Both the position numbers and the translations under genes were made by a program. Below are positions 10,616 through 23,579 of a stretch of 64,000 nt of DNA, piece by piece. This stretch comes from Microcebus murinus (lineage: Eukaryota; Chordata; Mammalia; Primates; Cheirogaleidae). Under the pieces are notes generated by a model. That model did not search any database. It had not been told where the DNA came from and saw nothing but the letters and a program-made list of their open reading frames with translations. The DNA lies in assembly GCF_040939455.1 (NCBI RefSeq), contig NC_134136.1, positions 71,914,501 to 71,978,500 of the forward strand. Direction: 5' to 3'. The stretch's first letter is position 1, and every line of letters starts with the position of its first letter.

Positions 10616-12413
10616 ATATATGATAATTCTAATTCTTAGAAAAAAACAGTGATTTTACCATTCCTGCTAATATCCAGAGAAAGCAATTACAAACAAAAAA
10701 TCTGCATACAAATGTTGATGCCATTTATTTAGAGCTCACTAATTACTTTGTTTCTTATAGGGGTGTGACTATAGTCCAAGCACTCTTTTTTGACCAACAA
10801 AAATAGGTATGGCTACACATGAGTATGCTTTGAAATTAGCTTCACCATCCTAGGCTTACAGGTTCAAGTGTTTTGAGACTCCAACATGCATTCTTCATTA
10901 ATATCTTAGCAGTTTGGTACTTATCTGTGCATCAGCACATTATTAAAATTCCTTCCCCCAAAAAAGTGGCACAATGCCTTAGTTGTAAATGGTAAAGTAA
11001 AATAAACAAAATTACCCCTTTTCAAGGAGAAGGAGCAACCTAGGTAGTGCAATACAATGTTCGAGTGTTTCAGAATAAGTAATGCTTAAACCAGTGTTTC
11101 CTTCATTTGTAGGTAGTCACCTCTCATTTATACATCATACAAATGAGCAGTGGCAAAAAGAGAACCGATTGGATTATAAAACCATGACTCAACAAAGGAT
11201 CTCACAAACTACAGACTCAGCTTTCTACTCTCCATTTCTTTTTCATTTATGTTTAAATGTCTTAAGATCATCAGTTAATTCAAAGGCAGAGGAATGTTAC
11301 CTAACATTACCACAAATGTCAAATGTCCATGAATGTGGAAATCATTATGTTTTGCCAATAGAGTGAGTTTTTTTTTTTTTAAATCTCAGAGGTAGGTGTA
11401 CAAACCCAAGTGCCCTGAAATAAGTCTGATGTGCAAAAGGACTTCAGAAGAAAAGATGACTATAGCAGTGTTCTAAGCTGTCCCTTGAACACTTTTTTTC
11501 CTTGAAATATCTTCCCACTTTTCTCAGGTTCTTTCAATAATAATGTGGTAGAGACTTTTAGTTGCAAAACCAATATCCACTTTTTCTTCCTTGGTAACAG
11601 AATCTCAAAACGTGTTTGATGTGTCAATGTGACTCACAAATGACTGCATTTTTAACCTTTCTTGCAGAAAAAAGTGTCGAGAAGACTAAATTTTGGCCAA
11701 TGAAATGTAAGTGAAAGTGTTATGTGGATGTTCAGGAAGTTTCCTTAAAGATAATTAACTTCATTGCCAAAGTTTCCTCTTCCTTCAAATGTATGGAACA
11801 CGGATTTGATGGCCAGAGCTTCAGCAGCCATTTTAGACCACATTAGGAGGATAAAACAGAAAAAGGGAGAAGTCTCAACCCCAGATAACTTTAGAATTGC
11901 AATATCAGCCATGGGCTGTCTAGCCCTAGAATTATTGTAAATTTCCACGTTGTTTAACCCAGTGGTAATTTGTGTGTGTGTCATGCAGTTGAATAAATCC
12001 TAAATGATATTACAACATAAATATGAATTCCCAAACCTAAAACAATGAAGAAAAGACGGAAAACAAATGCAAGAATATTAAAGAAGCAAATAAAATATGC
12101 ATACTCCGAATTCCAATCTAGCAGGAAGATGTCTACAATGACAAGTTCTTCTTGTTAAATTATTATATTTAAAAAAAAACATGTGGAGGAAAATAAATAC
12201 ACACACATTATATGTATACCTATACACCAGAGTATTCATTTATTCATGTGGCTTTTAACTGGTTTTGCAATAAATATGTATATCTTCAATCCTGAATATT
12301 AAGAGGTGACACCATCTTTTATTTACAGTAGTATAATGCACTTCTCTATCATCAAATAGGAACATTAAGAGGAAACTGAAAACTTAAGTAAGCTTACAGT
12401 TAATGGGTTAGGA
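10616..12413. other. Intergenic sequence, no gene seen
   Basis: About 1.8 kb of AT-rich DNA. Reading frames at 11082-11366 (plus) and 11745-11984 (minus) lack domains, repeats or codon-use signals, and I do not regard them as genes. Confidence 0.4.
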
Positions 12414-12882
12414 GTGTAGTGGGCTCAATGGTATCTTTCAAAAAATTATGTCTAACCAGAACCTCAGAATATGACCTTATTTGGAGATATGGTCTTTTGC
12501 AGATGTAATTATTTGAGAATCTCAAGAAGAAATCATTCTAGATTTAGGGTTGGTCCTAAATCCAATGATTTGTGTTTTCACAAGAGAGGGATATTTGAAT
12601 ACACAAAGACACATACAGATAAAGAGGAGACAAAGGCACAGAGAAGAAGTTCATGTGAAGATGAAGGCAGAGAGGCTAAGAAATGCCAAAAATTGCTGTC
12701 AATCACCAGAAGCTAGAAGACAAGAATTGTTCAATTTATCTCCCCAAGTCATAGGAAACCTTATGCTTCTGATATCTTGATTTCATATTTCGGCCTCTTG
12801 AACTGTGAGAGAATAAATTTCTGTTATTATAAAGTCTCCAAGTTTATGGTAATTTGTTACAGCAGCCCTGAGAAACCAATGC
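12414..12882 (+). mobile_element. Old LTR-like interspersed repeat (MaLR/MLT1-type, family uncertain)
   Basis: Motifs gaccttatttggagatatgg, tttgcagatgtaatt, ttggtcctaaatccaatga, cctcttgaactgtgagaga and taaatttctgttattataaa follow the order of a well-known mammalian LTR-like repeat. The block starts with TG and ends with CA. I am sure it is a high-copy repeat, less sure of the family name. The reading frames over it (12471-12780) are not genes. Confidence 0.65.
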
Positions 12883-12899
12883 AGAAAACTATTTTCTCA

Positions 12900-13160
12900 T
12901 TTACTCTTCATAAAATCAGTATCAGGCAGAAGTTATTATTTATATTTTATAGATAAAGATGATAAATTAGAAAAAAGTTAACTTCATTCATTCCTCTGAT
13001 ATGTATGCAATGTCTATTCTGTGCTAGACTCTGTTGATATACTGGGAAGTACAGAGATAAATAACTTGCCTAAGGAAGCACGAATTATAAATGACCAAGC
13101 CAGAATTTAAATCCAGGTCTGCCTAACTCCAAAGGCATACTATATCTCATCACTCTAGTA
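12900..13160 (-). mobile_element. MIR-like SINE
   Basis: The plus strand reads like the MIR complement: ttttatagataaagatgata, ataacttgcctaaggaagca, then aaatccaggtctgcctaact. Old and diverged. Confidence 0.6.
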
Positions 13161-13919
13161 AGTAATGATTCTACCATTCTCCTCAATCATGTACTAATTC
13201 TTTCCCAATGCTGGCACTAAGTCTTCATACACAGAAATGACCCTTTACTGATAGTCCCATCTGTGTCTTAGTACTTGTTGCCCAAGAAGATCAAGCAGGG
13301 CAATAGGCCACACACTTTTCTTTCTGCAAACAAAATGCCAAAAGTGAAATTTCTCTCTTCACATGAGAGCTGAAATAATGCCCTCTCTTCTTTTGAAAGT
13401 AAAAATGACTTTTGCAGATGGTTCCCTACTGCATCGCAAAGAGATTTGCACCATGTGTTAATCACATCTGGGTCAAGAACAATTTGTCTAAAGATAATTT
13501 TTTTTTAATTTCATTGAAAACAAAATAAATTATTTACTTTCCAATTGTGAAGTTATATAATTACAAGCTTGACTTAAGAGACTTCAGTTGTGACTATCAG
13601 GAGCACCTGACTTTGACCTATTCCCCCAACAGAATAAGGATCCTTCTGTTCCAGGTACAAAGAACAACAGTTAGATTGAATTGTGTCAGACTTGAGGTCA
13701 GACAGAATTGGAGTCAAGACATGACTGTCTTACTATGAACAAATTTTAGAGTCATAACATGAGACAGTTAGAAAGCCACTTCTTTTCACTTGTTTACGAA
13801 TAAGGAAATTAAAAACAATAATGGGTAAGGGATTTGGCCAAGGTTTTACAGGAAAAGCTAGAAAGTAGAATGAGAAATAAAAAGAAGAGTTTATTCCTTT
13901 GAGGCTAATGCCCTTTCTA
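13161..13919. other. Intergenic sequence, possible MIR remnant near 13790-13870
   Basis: Mostly unrecognised. The stretch aaggaaattaaaaacaataa through ggatttggccaaggtttt could be another minus-strand MIR, too decayed to call. Confidence 0.35.
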
Positions 13920-14060
13920 CAAATCATAGTCTTTCTTTGAGTCTCAAAATCCTTGTCTGTAAATTAAGGCTAAATATATCATCTCTGCATACCTAATAGG
14001 TTTATTATGAACATCAAATGAAATAATCTATATGTAAGAACTTTGGGTCATATACTTCCC
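13920..14060 (+). mobile_element. MIR SINE fragment
   Basis: gagtctcaaaatccttgtct, gtaaattaaggctaa and ggtttattatgaacatcaaa follow the 3' half of the MIR consensus. Confidence 0.65.
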
Positions 14061-14879
14061 CTCTCTGAGCCTCAAGTCCAACTGTTTCCAAATAAGGTTA
14101 TATTAATGATGCTTCAGTTGTAATATTTGTTGTTTATATCTGTTTTATCAAGTGTAAAGTAGTATACATTATTACCATATCTCCATCATTCCTGAACTAA
14201 GCAGTTGTCTCTTCCTGATTCTGTTTATTTTAGCAACAGTGAACACACTTTTATGGTTAAATAGAAACTATGGCATTTCTATAGCAAGGGAACTGCCATA
14301 TTACACATCCCATTAAAGAATGTAACTAAATGAACACATGAAAAAACGTTCTGCTAAATGGCCAAAAGGTATGGCTTTACTACAATCAGGAAGTAGTGGT
14401 TCTTTTAATTATGACTGGGGACCATTTTCCTACACTACTAATTTGGTTGAAAAAATACTTGACTCTATTTTAACTTCCATTACTTCTCAAAAAATTATAT
14501 TACAAAAATTATTCATTTACTCTCTAGATGATAGTTAAACACTCTGTGAAGATTAGAAAGTGAAATAAAAATAGAAATTGTCATAACTACAATTGTTACC
14601 TACCTAGATGTAAAGTCTTATTGGTGAGGGGAAGTATGGATAAAGGAAGACAGGAGAGGATCTTCTTCCAATGGATATGTGTTATATCTATTTTCAATAT
14701 TATAAAGGGAGTGTGATGTGGGTATTTTTGAGTGTCATATTGACGGAATGCTCAGAACTGTATTTAAGACCCTTGATGAGGACTTTTAATAGTTTTTGGA
14801 AAGGCAGCAAAAAGGCATGTATACAATATTTTATTGGACATATTCTGAAAAGCAAAATCCTGGATATACAATATTAACC
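14061..14879. other. Intergenic sequence, no gene seen
   Basis: AT-rich, without a recognised repeat or reading frame. Confidence 0.35.
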
Positions 14880-15710
14880 ATCCATCCACCAATTTATTCA
14901 TGTGCCCAATCATCCATCCATTCAACAAATAGTCTTAAATGTATACCTTGTGTCATTTTAGTCACTGGAGATGGAGCAGTGAAAAAAACAGATGAAAATT
15001 CCTACCCTCTTGGAATTTCCTTTCTTTTTCGTGATAAGTAGTCAGACAATAAGCAAATAAATAAAGTATACACCACGTAAATTGCTATAAAGGCTATGGG
15101 AAATAGTGAAGTCAGGAAAAATGAAATAATAAAATAGGGATAAGGAAGACTGGTGAAAGGGGTAAGAGTTGCAATTTCAGTAGAGATTTGCAGATATGAG
15201 GGAATTATTCATGAAGATATGAGAGAGAAGAACACCTGGACAGAAGAATCAGTAATTCCAAAGACCCTGAGACAGGGACTTGCATGGGATGTTTAAGGAA
15301 GCCAAAATTACTGGCGTGAAGTAGACGAAGAGAAGTAGGGGATAAGATCAGAGACGTAAGGGGTGGGGGACATCTCTTGAGGGTATACAGGTCCCCAAAT
15401 AAATTGACTTTTTCTCAGAATGAGATGAAAAGCCATCAAAGGTTTTGAGCAGAGAAGAATATGATCTGACATATGCCTTAATAGGATTTATATGGCTATT
15501 CTTCTGAGAACAGATTGAAGAGGAACAAGGATGGAAACAATGAAACCAATCAGCAGGTTGTAGAGGTCATCAAGGTAAGAAGTGACAATGACTCAGATCA
15601 GGGTTGTAGGGTGATAGCAGTGGAGATTGAGAGAAGTGTCAGATTGTGGCTGTATTTTAAAGACAGAACAAACAAAAATATGACAGTATTATTTCAGGCA
15701 TAATATGTAA
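14880..15710. mobile_element. Old interspersed repeat, probably an ancient LINE 3' region
   Basis: Several segments are familiar from a high-copy mammalian repeat: catccattcaacaaatagtc, tcactggagatggagcagtg, aagaccctgagacagggact, gagatgaaaagccatcaaag and tttgagcagagaagaatatg. The order matches one family throughout, but I cannot name it with certainty. Confidence 0.5.
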
Positions 15711-16811
15711 AACACTGACACTCTAAGTGTCTCTCACACTCTAGCTAAAAGAATTGCAAATTTTAGAGTGTCATCTTATATTCTCCAGGTGGTGGTAGGG
15801 AGGGGAATAACAAATCTGATTGTCTGGCTTCTATTCAAAGGAACCCACTTGCTCTTAATTCTTAGAAAAGAAATGTGGTGTGAAAAATCCACTCTACAAA
15901 TATCCTAACATACCTAAAATCTTCTAAGAGAAGTTATACTCCTGGTATTTTGTTTCTTTTTATAATATTATTTCAAGTTTATATTTTCATTTGCCAGATA
16001 TTGAAATATGTGCCCTTGGACCCCACAGAGTAACTAAAAGGAAATTAACTGTGAGGGGATTTAAAAGAGTAAAGATTGTAAGAACATAATGAAAATGAGA
16101 AAACATGTGCAAGAGCATCAATATACACATACAAATTTTTTTCCAGTTAAATTCAGATGCATTTCCAGAAAGTCACAGGTATACACAGCATGTAATAATG
16201 AGAGACTACAAAGTAAAAAGATTTATATCCAACACACTTTCATTCAGTTGAGAGGTTGGGTACCACTTAAATATAGTCTTGAAAATACGGGAGGATTTAA
16301 GAAAGGGAATATCAATAACTCCAAAATTAAAACAGTAAAGGAGGGAAAGGATGGAAAGATGGATTAAGGGCCATAAAACACTAGAAAGCAGGTTTTGTTA
16401 TTTGTTCCTTTATGAGGTTCAACCATATTCAAATGAGGATGGATTAAAATTGTATACTTAGCCAGCTTTCAATAAAACTTAAATAAAAACAGCCACCAAA
16501 CAATCAATATTATTGTTAACATGAATGCCAACTTTGTATACACAAATGATTTTCCCCCTCCACATATTTTTGTTGATTTTACAGTGCACAAAGGCACCTG
16601 GCCTACCCATGGGATAATTGATGGCTAAAATCCCATTCTTCATCCATTTCTTTCAAAGCCTTTATTCTGGTTACAGAAAAGAAGGATGCTTATTTATAAT
16701 TCTTTTAGTTAGAGGAGGCCTTTTTGTTCTTTACACAAAGGTGCCTTATGTGCTGGCAGTAGTTTCTCACTCCATCCTTTTGTAAATAATCACCTTTTGG
16801 GGGGTAGTTAT
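15711..16811. other. Intergenic sequence, no gene seen
   Basis: About 1.1 kb of AT-rich DNA. The 92-residue reading frame at 16089-16367 has no features that support a gene. Confidence 0.4.
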
Positions 16812-16958
16812 AGATCAGGCTTCTCAAACTTCAGATTCCCGGGCCTTAAAACAGACCTATTAAACCAGTAACTCATCTGTACGGGGCCCAGAATTTGTAC
16901 CTTAAACAAATATCCTGGAAGATTCTCATGCTGCTGAACATCAGAACAAGAGCTGGAG
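16812..16958 (+). mobile_element. MER5-like hAT-Charlie fragment
   Basis: atcaggcttctcaaacttca, cccgggcc, aacagacctattaaaccagt and ggaagattctcatgctgctg follow the MER5A/B layout. Diverged. Confidence 0.6.
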
Positions 16959-17026
16959 AAAGGGTTTTATAATTGCATTCAAGCAATGAGAAAATATTTG
17001 AAATATCTCAAAACACAGAAGAGTGG

Positions 17027-17570
17027 TCCTAGTTATTTTATTTATTTTTATTTTTATGTCAGCATATTATGGGGGTACAAACGTTAAGATTATATACATT
17101 ACCCTTGTTTCCCCTCCCTCCTCAAGTCAGAGCTTCAAGCATGTCCATCTCCCAGACTGTGTGCATCACACTCACTATGTATGTAAATACCCATCCCCTC
17201 CTGCCCGCTCCCACCTACCCGACACCCAATGAATGTTTTTTTTTTTTTTTGACATTTTGGTTACATTTTATATCGTTGCCTCTCTCTAGTAAGGGTTAGA
17301 GTATGTCCTTCCCCTCCACAATGTTCACTACATCCCTCAGATGCGGGACTAACCCCCAACCCCTAAAACCATGGTGAATGGCACCAACATATTAGCACCA
17401 TAGTGTTAATCAGTCAGTGCCAATTTGATGCCAAGTGTATGTGGAGCCCATTATTCTCATCTTGTGTCACCTCACTTTAGATAATGGGCTTAAGCTCAAT
17501 CCAGGATAATATAAGTGGTGCTAGCTCACTGTCATTTCTTAGACTTGAGTAATATTCCTTTTAAAATGAG
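17027..17570 (-). mobile_element. L1 tail with composite 3' end (copy 1)
   Basis: On the minus strand the element runs through the end of L1 ORF2 and an older-type 3' UTR ending in ccaaaatgtc, then a run of about 15 A (17236-17250), then a second, different L1 3' UTR (gggtgtcgggtaggtgggag to cccccataatatgctgac) with its own A-rich tail. The same A-then-B order occurs at 26231-26535 and 41461-41775, so this is not a chance juxtaposition of two insertions. Non-coding. Confidence 0.85.
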
Positions 17571-17682
17571 GTATATTATTTAATGTGCTTAAATCACAGG
17601 GTTATTATAAAATCAGACAAGAAACATATCTTGGTGTTTCATAAATCCGGCTTTGCATGAGAATCACCTATTGCTTATAAAA
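17571..17682. other. Short intergenic spacer
   Basis: Nothing recognised except a weak MER5-like tctcatgcaaagccgg on the complement. Confidence 0.3.
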
Positions 17683-18880
17683 AAACATACCTTTCACCTC
17701 TCACAAAAATCAACTCATGCTGGGTAACAGACTTAAACCTAAGGTGTGAAACTATTAGAATTCTAGAGGAAAATATTGGAAATACTCTACTAGACAGTGG
17801 CCTAGGCAAAGAATTTATGAAGAAGACCCCAAAGGCAATCACAGCAACAACAAAAATAAATAAATGGGACCTGATCAAATTAAAAAGCTTCTGCACAACC
17901 AAAGAAACTGTCAGGAGAGCAAACAAACAACCTACATAATGGGAGAAAATATTTACTTTCTGCACATCCTATAAAGGGATGATAACTAGAATCTATTTAG
18001 AACTCACAAAAATCAGCAAGAAAAAATCAAACAATCCTATCAAAAAGTGGGCAAAGGACACAAACAGAAACTTTCCAAAAGAAGACAGAATAATGGCCAA
18101 CAAACATGAAAAAATGCTCAACATTTCTAATCATCAGGGAAATGCAAATCAAAACTACAACGAGATATCGATATCACTTATCTTCAGTGAGAATGGCCTT
18201 TATTAACAATTCCCAAAACAATAAATGTTGGCGTGGATGTGGAGAGATAGGAACACTCCTACACTGCTCGTGGGACTGCAAACTAGTTCAACCTCTGTGG
18301 AAAGCAATATGGAGATACCTTAAAGCAATATAATTGGATCTACCATTTGATCCAGCAATTCCATTACTGGGCATCTACCCAAAAGAACAAAAGTCACTCT
18401 ATGAAAAAGACACCTGCACTCAAATGTCTATAGCAGCACATTTCATAATTTCAAAGATGTGGAAACAACCGAAGTGCCCATTAATTCATGAATGGATTAA
18501 TAACGTGGTATATGTATACCATGGAGTACTGTTCAGCTTTAAGAAACAACAGTGATATAGCTCCTCTTGTATTTTCCTGGTTATAGCTGGAACCCATTCT
18601 ATTAAGTGAAGTATCCCAAGAATGGAAAAATAAGCACCACATCTGCTCACTACCAAATTGATTTCACTGATCAACACATAAGTGGACATATAGGAATAAC
18701 ATTTATCAGGTGTCAGGCAGGTGTCAGGGGAGGAGGGGATGGTTATATACATACATAATACATAAAATAAGTGCGATGCACACCATCTGAGGGATAGATA
18801 TGCTTGAAGCTCTGACTCAGGGGAGGCAATATACATAACCTTAACATTTGTACCCCCATAATATGCTGAAATAAAATAAA
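17683..18880 (+). mobile_element. 5'-truncated L1 (ORF2 C-terminal third and 3' UTR)
   Basis: The insertion starts in ORF2 about 250 codons before its end and runs through the zinc-knuckle-like region (C-rich block [18 protein letters not shown] around 18226-18285, matching CX3CX7HX4C) to the 3' UTR and A-rich tail. Several frameshifts split the frame. It lacks endonuclease and RT and is inactive. Confidence 0.93.
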
Positions 18881-19279
18881 ATAAATAAAGCAACCTGGTT
18901 CCCACTCACAGAACATGATATCAGAGTCCTTGAGAGTGGGTCTTGGTATTCTTTTCACCTATATTCTGTGTTGGAGCCCATGTTTTCTGTGTATCATGTT
19001 TCCTATTTTCTTGTTTTATATCCTTGTTTTAGTATTTTAGTCATCATTCAGTGACTCCTGAGAAATGGCACATAAGAAGAATTTTTCAAAAACCTGAACA
19101 TGAGATTAAACATTATAAGTGATTCTTGGTTTGGCTAAATATATAATTTTATATGGGAAATTATCTCACTTCAGAATTTTTAAGGCATGGTTCTAATGCT
19201 TCTTATTTTTATATGCTAGCTTGGCTTTTTCCCCTGTATTTCTCCCTTTCAAGGAGCTTTTGTATTCACTCACTAATTT
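18881..19279. other. Intergenic sequence, no gene seen
   Basis: Probably the distal part of the old L1 interrupted by L1-B, but too diverged to say. Confidence 0.3.
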
Positions 19280-19427
19280 GCTGTTTATGTTGTTCTACAT
19301 CCCTTCCTATAGATCTGAGCTTCCATCAGGCATCATTTTACTTGTCTGAAACAATCATTTAGTATTTCTTTGAGTACAAGAATGCTAATGACAGATTCTC
19401 TCAGCTTCAAATGTCTTTATTTTATAC
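19280..19427 (-). mobile_element. Ancient L1 (L1M-type) fragment, left part
   Basis: agtatttctttgagtacaag, attctctcagcttcaaatgt and ctttattttata follow the minus strand of an old L1 family. The same element resumes at 25390 on the far side of L1-B, with some sequence lost at the insertion site. Confidence 0.6.
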
Positions 19428-19662
19428 TTTTTTTTTAATTATTTTTTTTTATTTTGGCATATTATGGGGGTACAGATTTTAAGGTTTCAATAAATGCCCA
19501 TTTCCCCCCCTCCTCCCAAAAGTCTGAGTCTCCATCATGACCATCCCCCAGATGGTGCACATCTCACTCACTATGTATGTATATACCCGCCCCCCTCCCC
19601 CCTCCCACCTGCCCAATACCCTATTACTGTAGCACCTATGTGTCCACTTAGGTGCTACTCAG

Positions 19663-22600
19663 TTAATACCAGTTTGCTGGAGAATATATCTGGTGCTTGT
19701 TTTTCCATTCTTGGGATACTTCACTTAGTAGTATGGGTTCCAGCTCTAACCAGGAAAATATAAGGTATGCTATATCACCATTGTTTCTTAGAGCTGAATA
19801 GTACTCCATGGTGTACATATACCACATTTTATTAATCCATTCTTTGATTGATGGGCACTTGGGCTGTTTCCACAGCCTTGCAATTATGAATTGTGCTGCT
19901 ATAAACATTCGAGTGCAGGTGTCTTTTTTGAAGAGTGTCACTGGATCATTTGGGTAGATGCCCAGCAATGGGATTGCTGGATCAAATGGTAGATTCACTT
20001 GGATCGCTTTAAGGTATCTCCATATTGCTTTCCACAGAGGTTGAACTAGTTTGCAGTCCCACCAGCAGTGTAGGAGTGTTCCTCTCTCTCCGCAACCACG
20101 CCAGCATTTATTGTTTGGAGATTTTTTGATAAAGGCCATTCTCACGGGGGTTAAGTGATATCTCATTGTGGTTTTGATTTGCATTTCCCTGATGATTAGA
20201 GATGTTGAGCATTTCTTCATATGTTTGTTGGCCATTCTTCTGTCTTCTTTAGAAAAGTTTCTGTTCAAGTCCTTTGCCCACTTTTTAATGGGGTTATTTG
20301 ATTTTTTCTTCCTAATTTTCCTGAGTTCTAAGTATATTCTAGTTATCAGTCCATTATCGGATGCATAGGATGCAAAAATTTTCTCCCATTCTGTAGGTTG
20401 TCTGTTTACTTTCATGACTATTTCTTTGGCTGTGCAGAAGCTTTGTAGTTTGATCATGTCCCATTTATTTATTTTTGTTGCTGCTGTGATTGCCTTTGGG
20501 GACTTCTTCATAAACTCTTTGCCCAGGCCGATGTCTAGGAGAGTGTTTCCAACTTTTTCCTCTAGAGTTCTAATAGTTTCATATCTTAGGTTTAAGTCTG
20601 TTATCCAGCGTGAGTTGGTTTTTGTGAGAGGTGAAAGGTGTGGGTCCTGTTTTAGCCTTCTACAGGTGGCTATCCAGTTTTCCCAGCACCATTTATTGAA
20701 GAGGGATTCTTTTCCCCAGCGTATGTTTTTGTCTGCTTTGTCAAAGATGAGACGGCTATATGAGGATGGTTTTATATCAGGATTCTCACATCTGTTCCAC
20801 TGGTCAATATTCCTGTTTTTGTGCCAATACCATATTGTTTTAATTACTACAGCTTTGTAGTATAGGTTAATATCTGGCATATTAATGCCTCCCATTTTGT
20901 TTTTGTTGCCTAGAATTGCTCTTGATATTCGGGGTCTTCTTTGGTTCCAAACGAAGCGTAAAATTATTTTTTCTATATCTATGAAGAATGCTGATGGGAT
21001 TTTAATAGGTATTGCATTGAATCTGTAGATCAGTTTGGGTAGTATAGACATTTTGACGATATTGAGTCTGCCGATCCACGAGCATGGTATGGATTTCCAT
21101 CTGTTTACATCCTCTGCTATTTCCTTCCTCAGTGTTTCATAGTTCTCCCTGTAGAGGTCTTTTACCTCTTTGGTTAAATATATTCCTAGGTACTTTAATT
21201 TCTTTGCTGCTATTGTGAAGGGAATTGAGTCTTTGATTTGGTTCTCAATTAGTTTGTTGTTGGCGTATATGAATGCCTCTGATTTCTGTGTATTAATTTT
21301 GTATCCTGAGACTTTACTAAATTCATTGATCAGTTCCAGGAGTTTCTTGGTTGAATCCTTAGGGTTTTCTAGATACAATATCATATCATCAGCAAACAGT
21401 GAAAGTTTGATCTCTTCTGCCCCTATTTGGATACATTTGATTCCATTTTCCTGTCTGATTGCTGTAGCCAGGACTTCCAGTACTATGTTGAACAGAAGTG
21501 GAGATAGTGGGCAGCCTTGTCAGGTTCCAGTTGTAAGTGGGAATGATTTCAGTCTTTCCCCATTCAGTATGATGTTGGCTACGGGTCTGTCATATATGGC
21601 TTGTATCATTTTTAGGTATGTCCCTTCTATGCCTATTTTCTTAAGTGTTCGTATCATGAAAGGGTGTTGAATTTTGTCAAAAGCTTTTTCTGCATCTATT
21701 GAAAGAATCATGTGGTCTTTGTTTTTGCTTCTGTTGATGTGGTGAATTGCATTTATAGATTTACGTATGTTGAACCATCCCTGCATCCCTGGGATGAAGC
21801 CCACTTGGTCGCGGTGGATTATTTTTTTGATAAGTGTCTGGATTCGGTTAGCTAAGATTTTGTTGAAAATTTTTGCATCTATATTCATTAGGGATATTGG
21901 TCTGTAGTTTGCTTTTTTTGTTGCATCCTTTCCTGGTTTTGGTATCAGAGTAATATTCGCTTCATAAAAGGTGTCGGGGAGGTTTCCGTTCTTCTCGATG
22001 TTGTGGAATAGTTTCTGCAAGATAGGTACTAGTTCTTCTTTGTACGTATGGTAAAATTCAGGTGTGAAGCCATCTGGACCGGGACTTTTCTTTTTAGGGA
22101 GATTTTTAATTGCTGTTTCTATTTCAGCTGTTGAGATTGGTCTGTTCAGGGAATCTCTTTCTTCCTGGTTGAGCCTAGGGAGGCTGTGTGTTTCTAGAAA
22201 TTTGTCCATTTCCTCCACATTTTCCAGTTTGTGTGCATAAAGATTTTTGTAGTATTCATAAATTGTATCTTGTATCTCTTTGGGATCAGTTGTGATATCT
22301 CCTTTTTCATTCCTGATGGAGCTTATTAGAGATTTCTCTTTTCTGCTTTTCGTTAGCTTAGCCAATGGCGTGTCAATTTTGTTTATTTTTTCAAAGAACC
22401 AACTTTTTGTTTTATTAATCTCCTGAATAGCTTTCCTGTTTTTAGTTTCGTTTAGTTCTGATTTGATCTTGTTGATTTCACTTCTTCTGCTGGGTTTGGG
22501 GTTGGTCTGTTCTTCTTTTTCCAGCTCTTTGAGTCGTTTCATTAGATTGTCTATTTGTGATCTTCTTGCCTTTTGGTTATAGGCATTTATGGAGATAAAC

Positions 22601-23538
22601 TTTCCTCTCAGAACTGCTTTAGCTGTGTCCCAGAGGAGTTGATAACTTGTCTCTCCATTGTCGTTTTCTTCATAGAAGTTTTTTATTTCCGTCTTGATTT
22701 CTTCATTTACGAAGTAATCATTTAGTAGGAGGTTGTTTAATTTCCACGTTTTTGTGTAGAAATGTGAGTTTCTGTTAGGGTTGATTTCTAGTTTTATTCC
22801 ACTGTGATCTGAGAAAGTACATGGTATGATTTCTATTTTTTTAAATTTCTTGAGATTTTCTTTGTGTCCTAGGATATGGTCAATCTTAGAGAATGTCCCG
22901 TGAGCTGATGAGAAGAACGTATATTCAGTGGATTTTGGGTAGAATGTTCTGTAGATGTCTGTCAGACCCAAATGTTCTAGAGTTTTGTTTAAGTCCATTA
23001 TTTCTTTATTAATTTTCTGTTTGGAGGATCTGTCTCGTGCCGTCAGTGGGGTGTTGAAATCTCCGGCGATTATGGAGTTGCTATTAATCCATTTGCTTAG
23101 CTCCAGTAAGGTTTGCTTTATGAATCTGGGTTTACCTAAGTTGGGTGCATATATATTTAAAATTGTTATCTCCTCTTGTTGGACTGTGCCCTTCACCATT
23201 ATATAATGACCCTCTTTGTCTTTTACTACTTTTTTTGGTTTAAAAACTAAATCGTCTGAAATTAGAACTGCCACACCAGCCTTCTTTTGGTTTCTATTTG
23301 CTTGGAATATTGATCTGCACCCTTTTATTTTTAGTCTATGTGCATCCTTGCAGGTTAAATGTGTTTCCTGAAGATAGCATATACTTGGCCTGTATTTTCT
23401 TATCCATTCAGCCAGCCTATGTCTCTTGAGTGGAGAGTTTAAGCCATTCACATTTATTGAGAGAACTGATAGGTAAGGTAGATTACTGATCATTCTGTTG
23501 GGTTGGATGTTGTTGCTATGATTTCTGTCTTGAGCCAT
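19663..23538 (-). pseudogene. L1-B ORF2, complete except for one in-frame TGA
   Basis: Endonuclease-reverse transcriptase of L1. Codons run from ATG at 23538 to the stop at 19663 (1,291 codons) with a single internal stop, TGA at 21520-21522 (codon 673), after FPLTTGT. Apurinic-type endonuclease residues are present: Asn29/31 in SINVNG, Glu58 in LQETH, Tyr130, Asp160 and Asn162 in AGDFN, Asp220 in SKIDH, Asp244-His245 in FSDH. The RT has the SIDAEKAF aspartate block and FADD at codons 715-718, which lies after the stop. The C-terminal CX3CX7HX4C is C1145, C1149, H1157, C1162. Without readthrough the product would lose the RT active site. ORF1 ends 41 bases upstream. L1-C has TGA at the same codon. 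Confidence 0.96.
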
Positions 23539-23579
23539 TGTAATATCTGGCCTTTAATATCTTTGGGTTTTGGTTGTTT

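Noticed and set aside
11082..11366. 94-residue frame in non-repetitive DNA
   Set aside because: Length is within chance expectation, with no domain, splice sites or Kozak context to support it.
12471..12780. Overlapping 81- and 76-residue frames
   Set aside because: Both lie inside an old LTR-like repeat, and two competing phases are equally open.
20414..21670. Plus-strand frames of 148 and 166 residues, apparently membrane-like proteins
   Set aside because: They are exact antisense shadows of L1-B ORF2; the same shadows recur opposite every other L1 ORF2 in the window.
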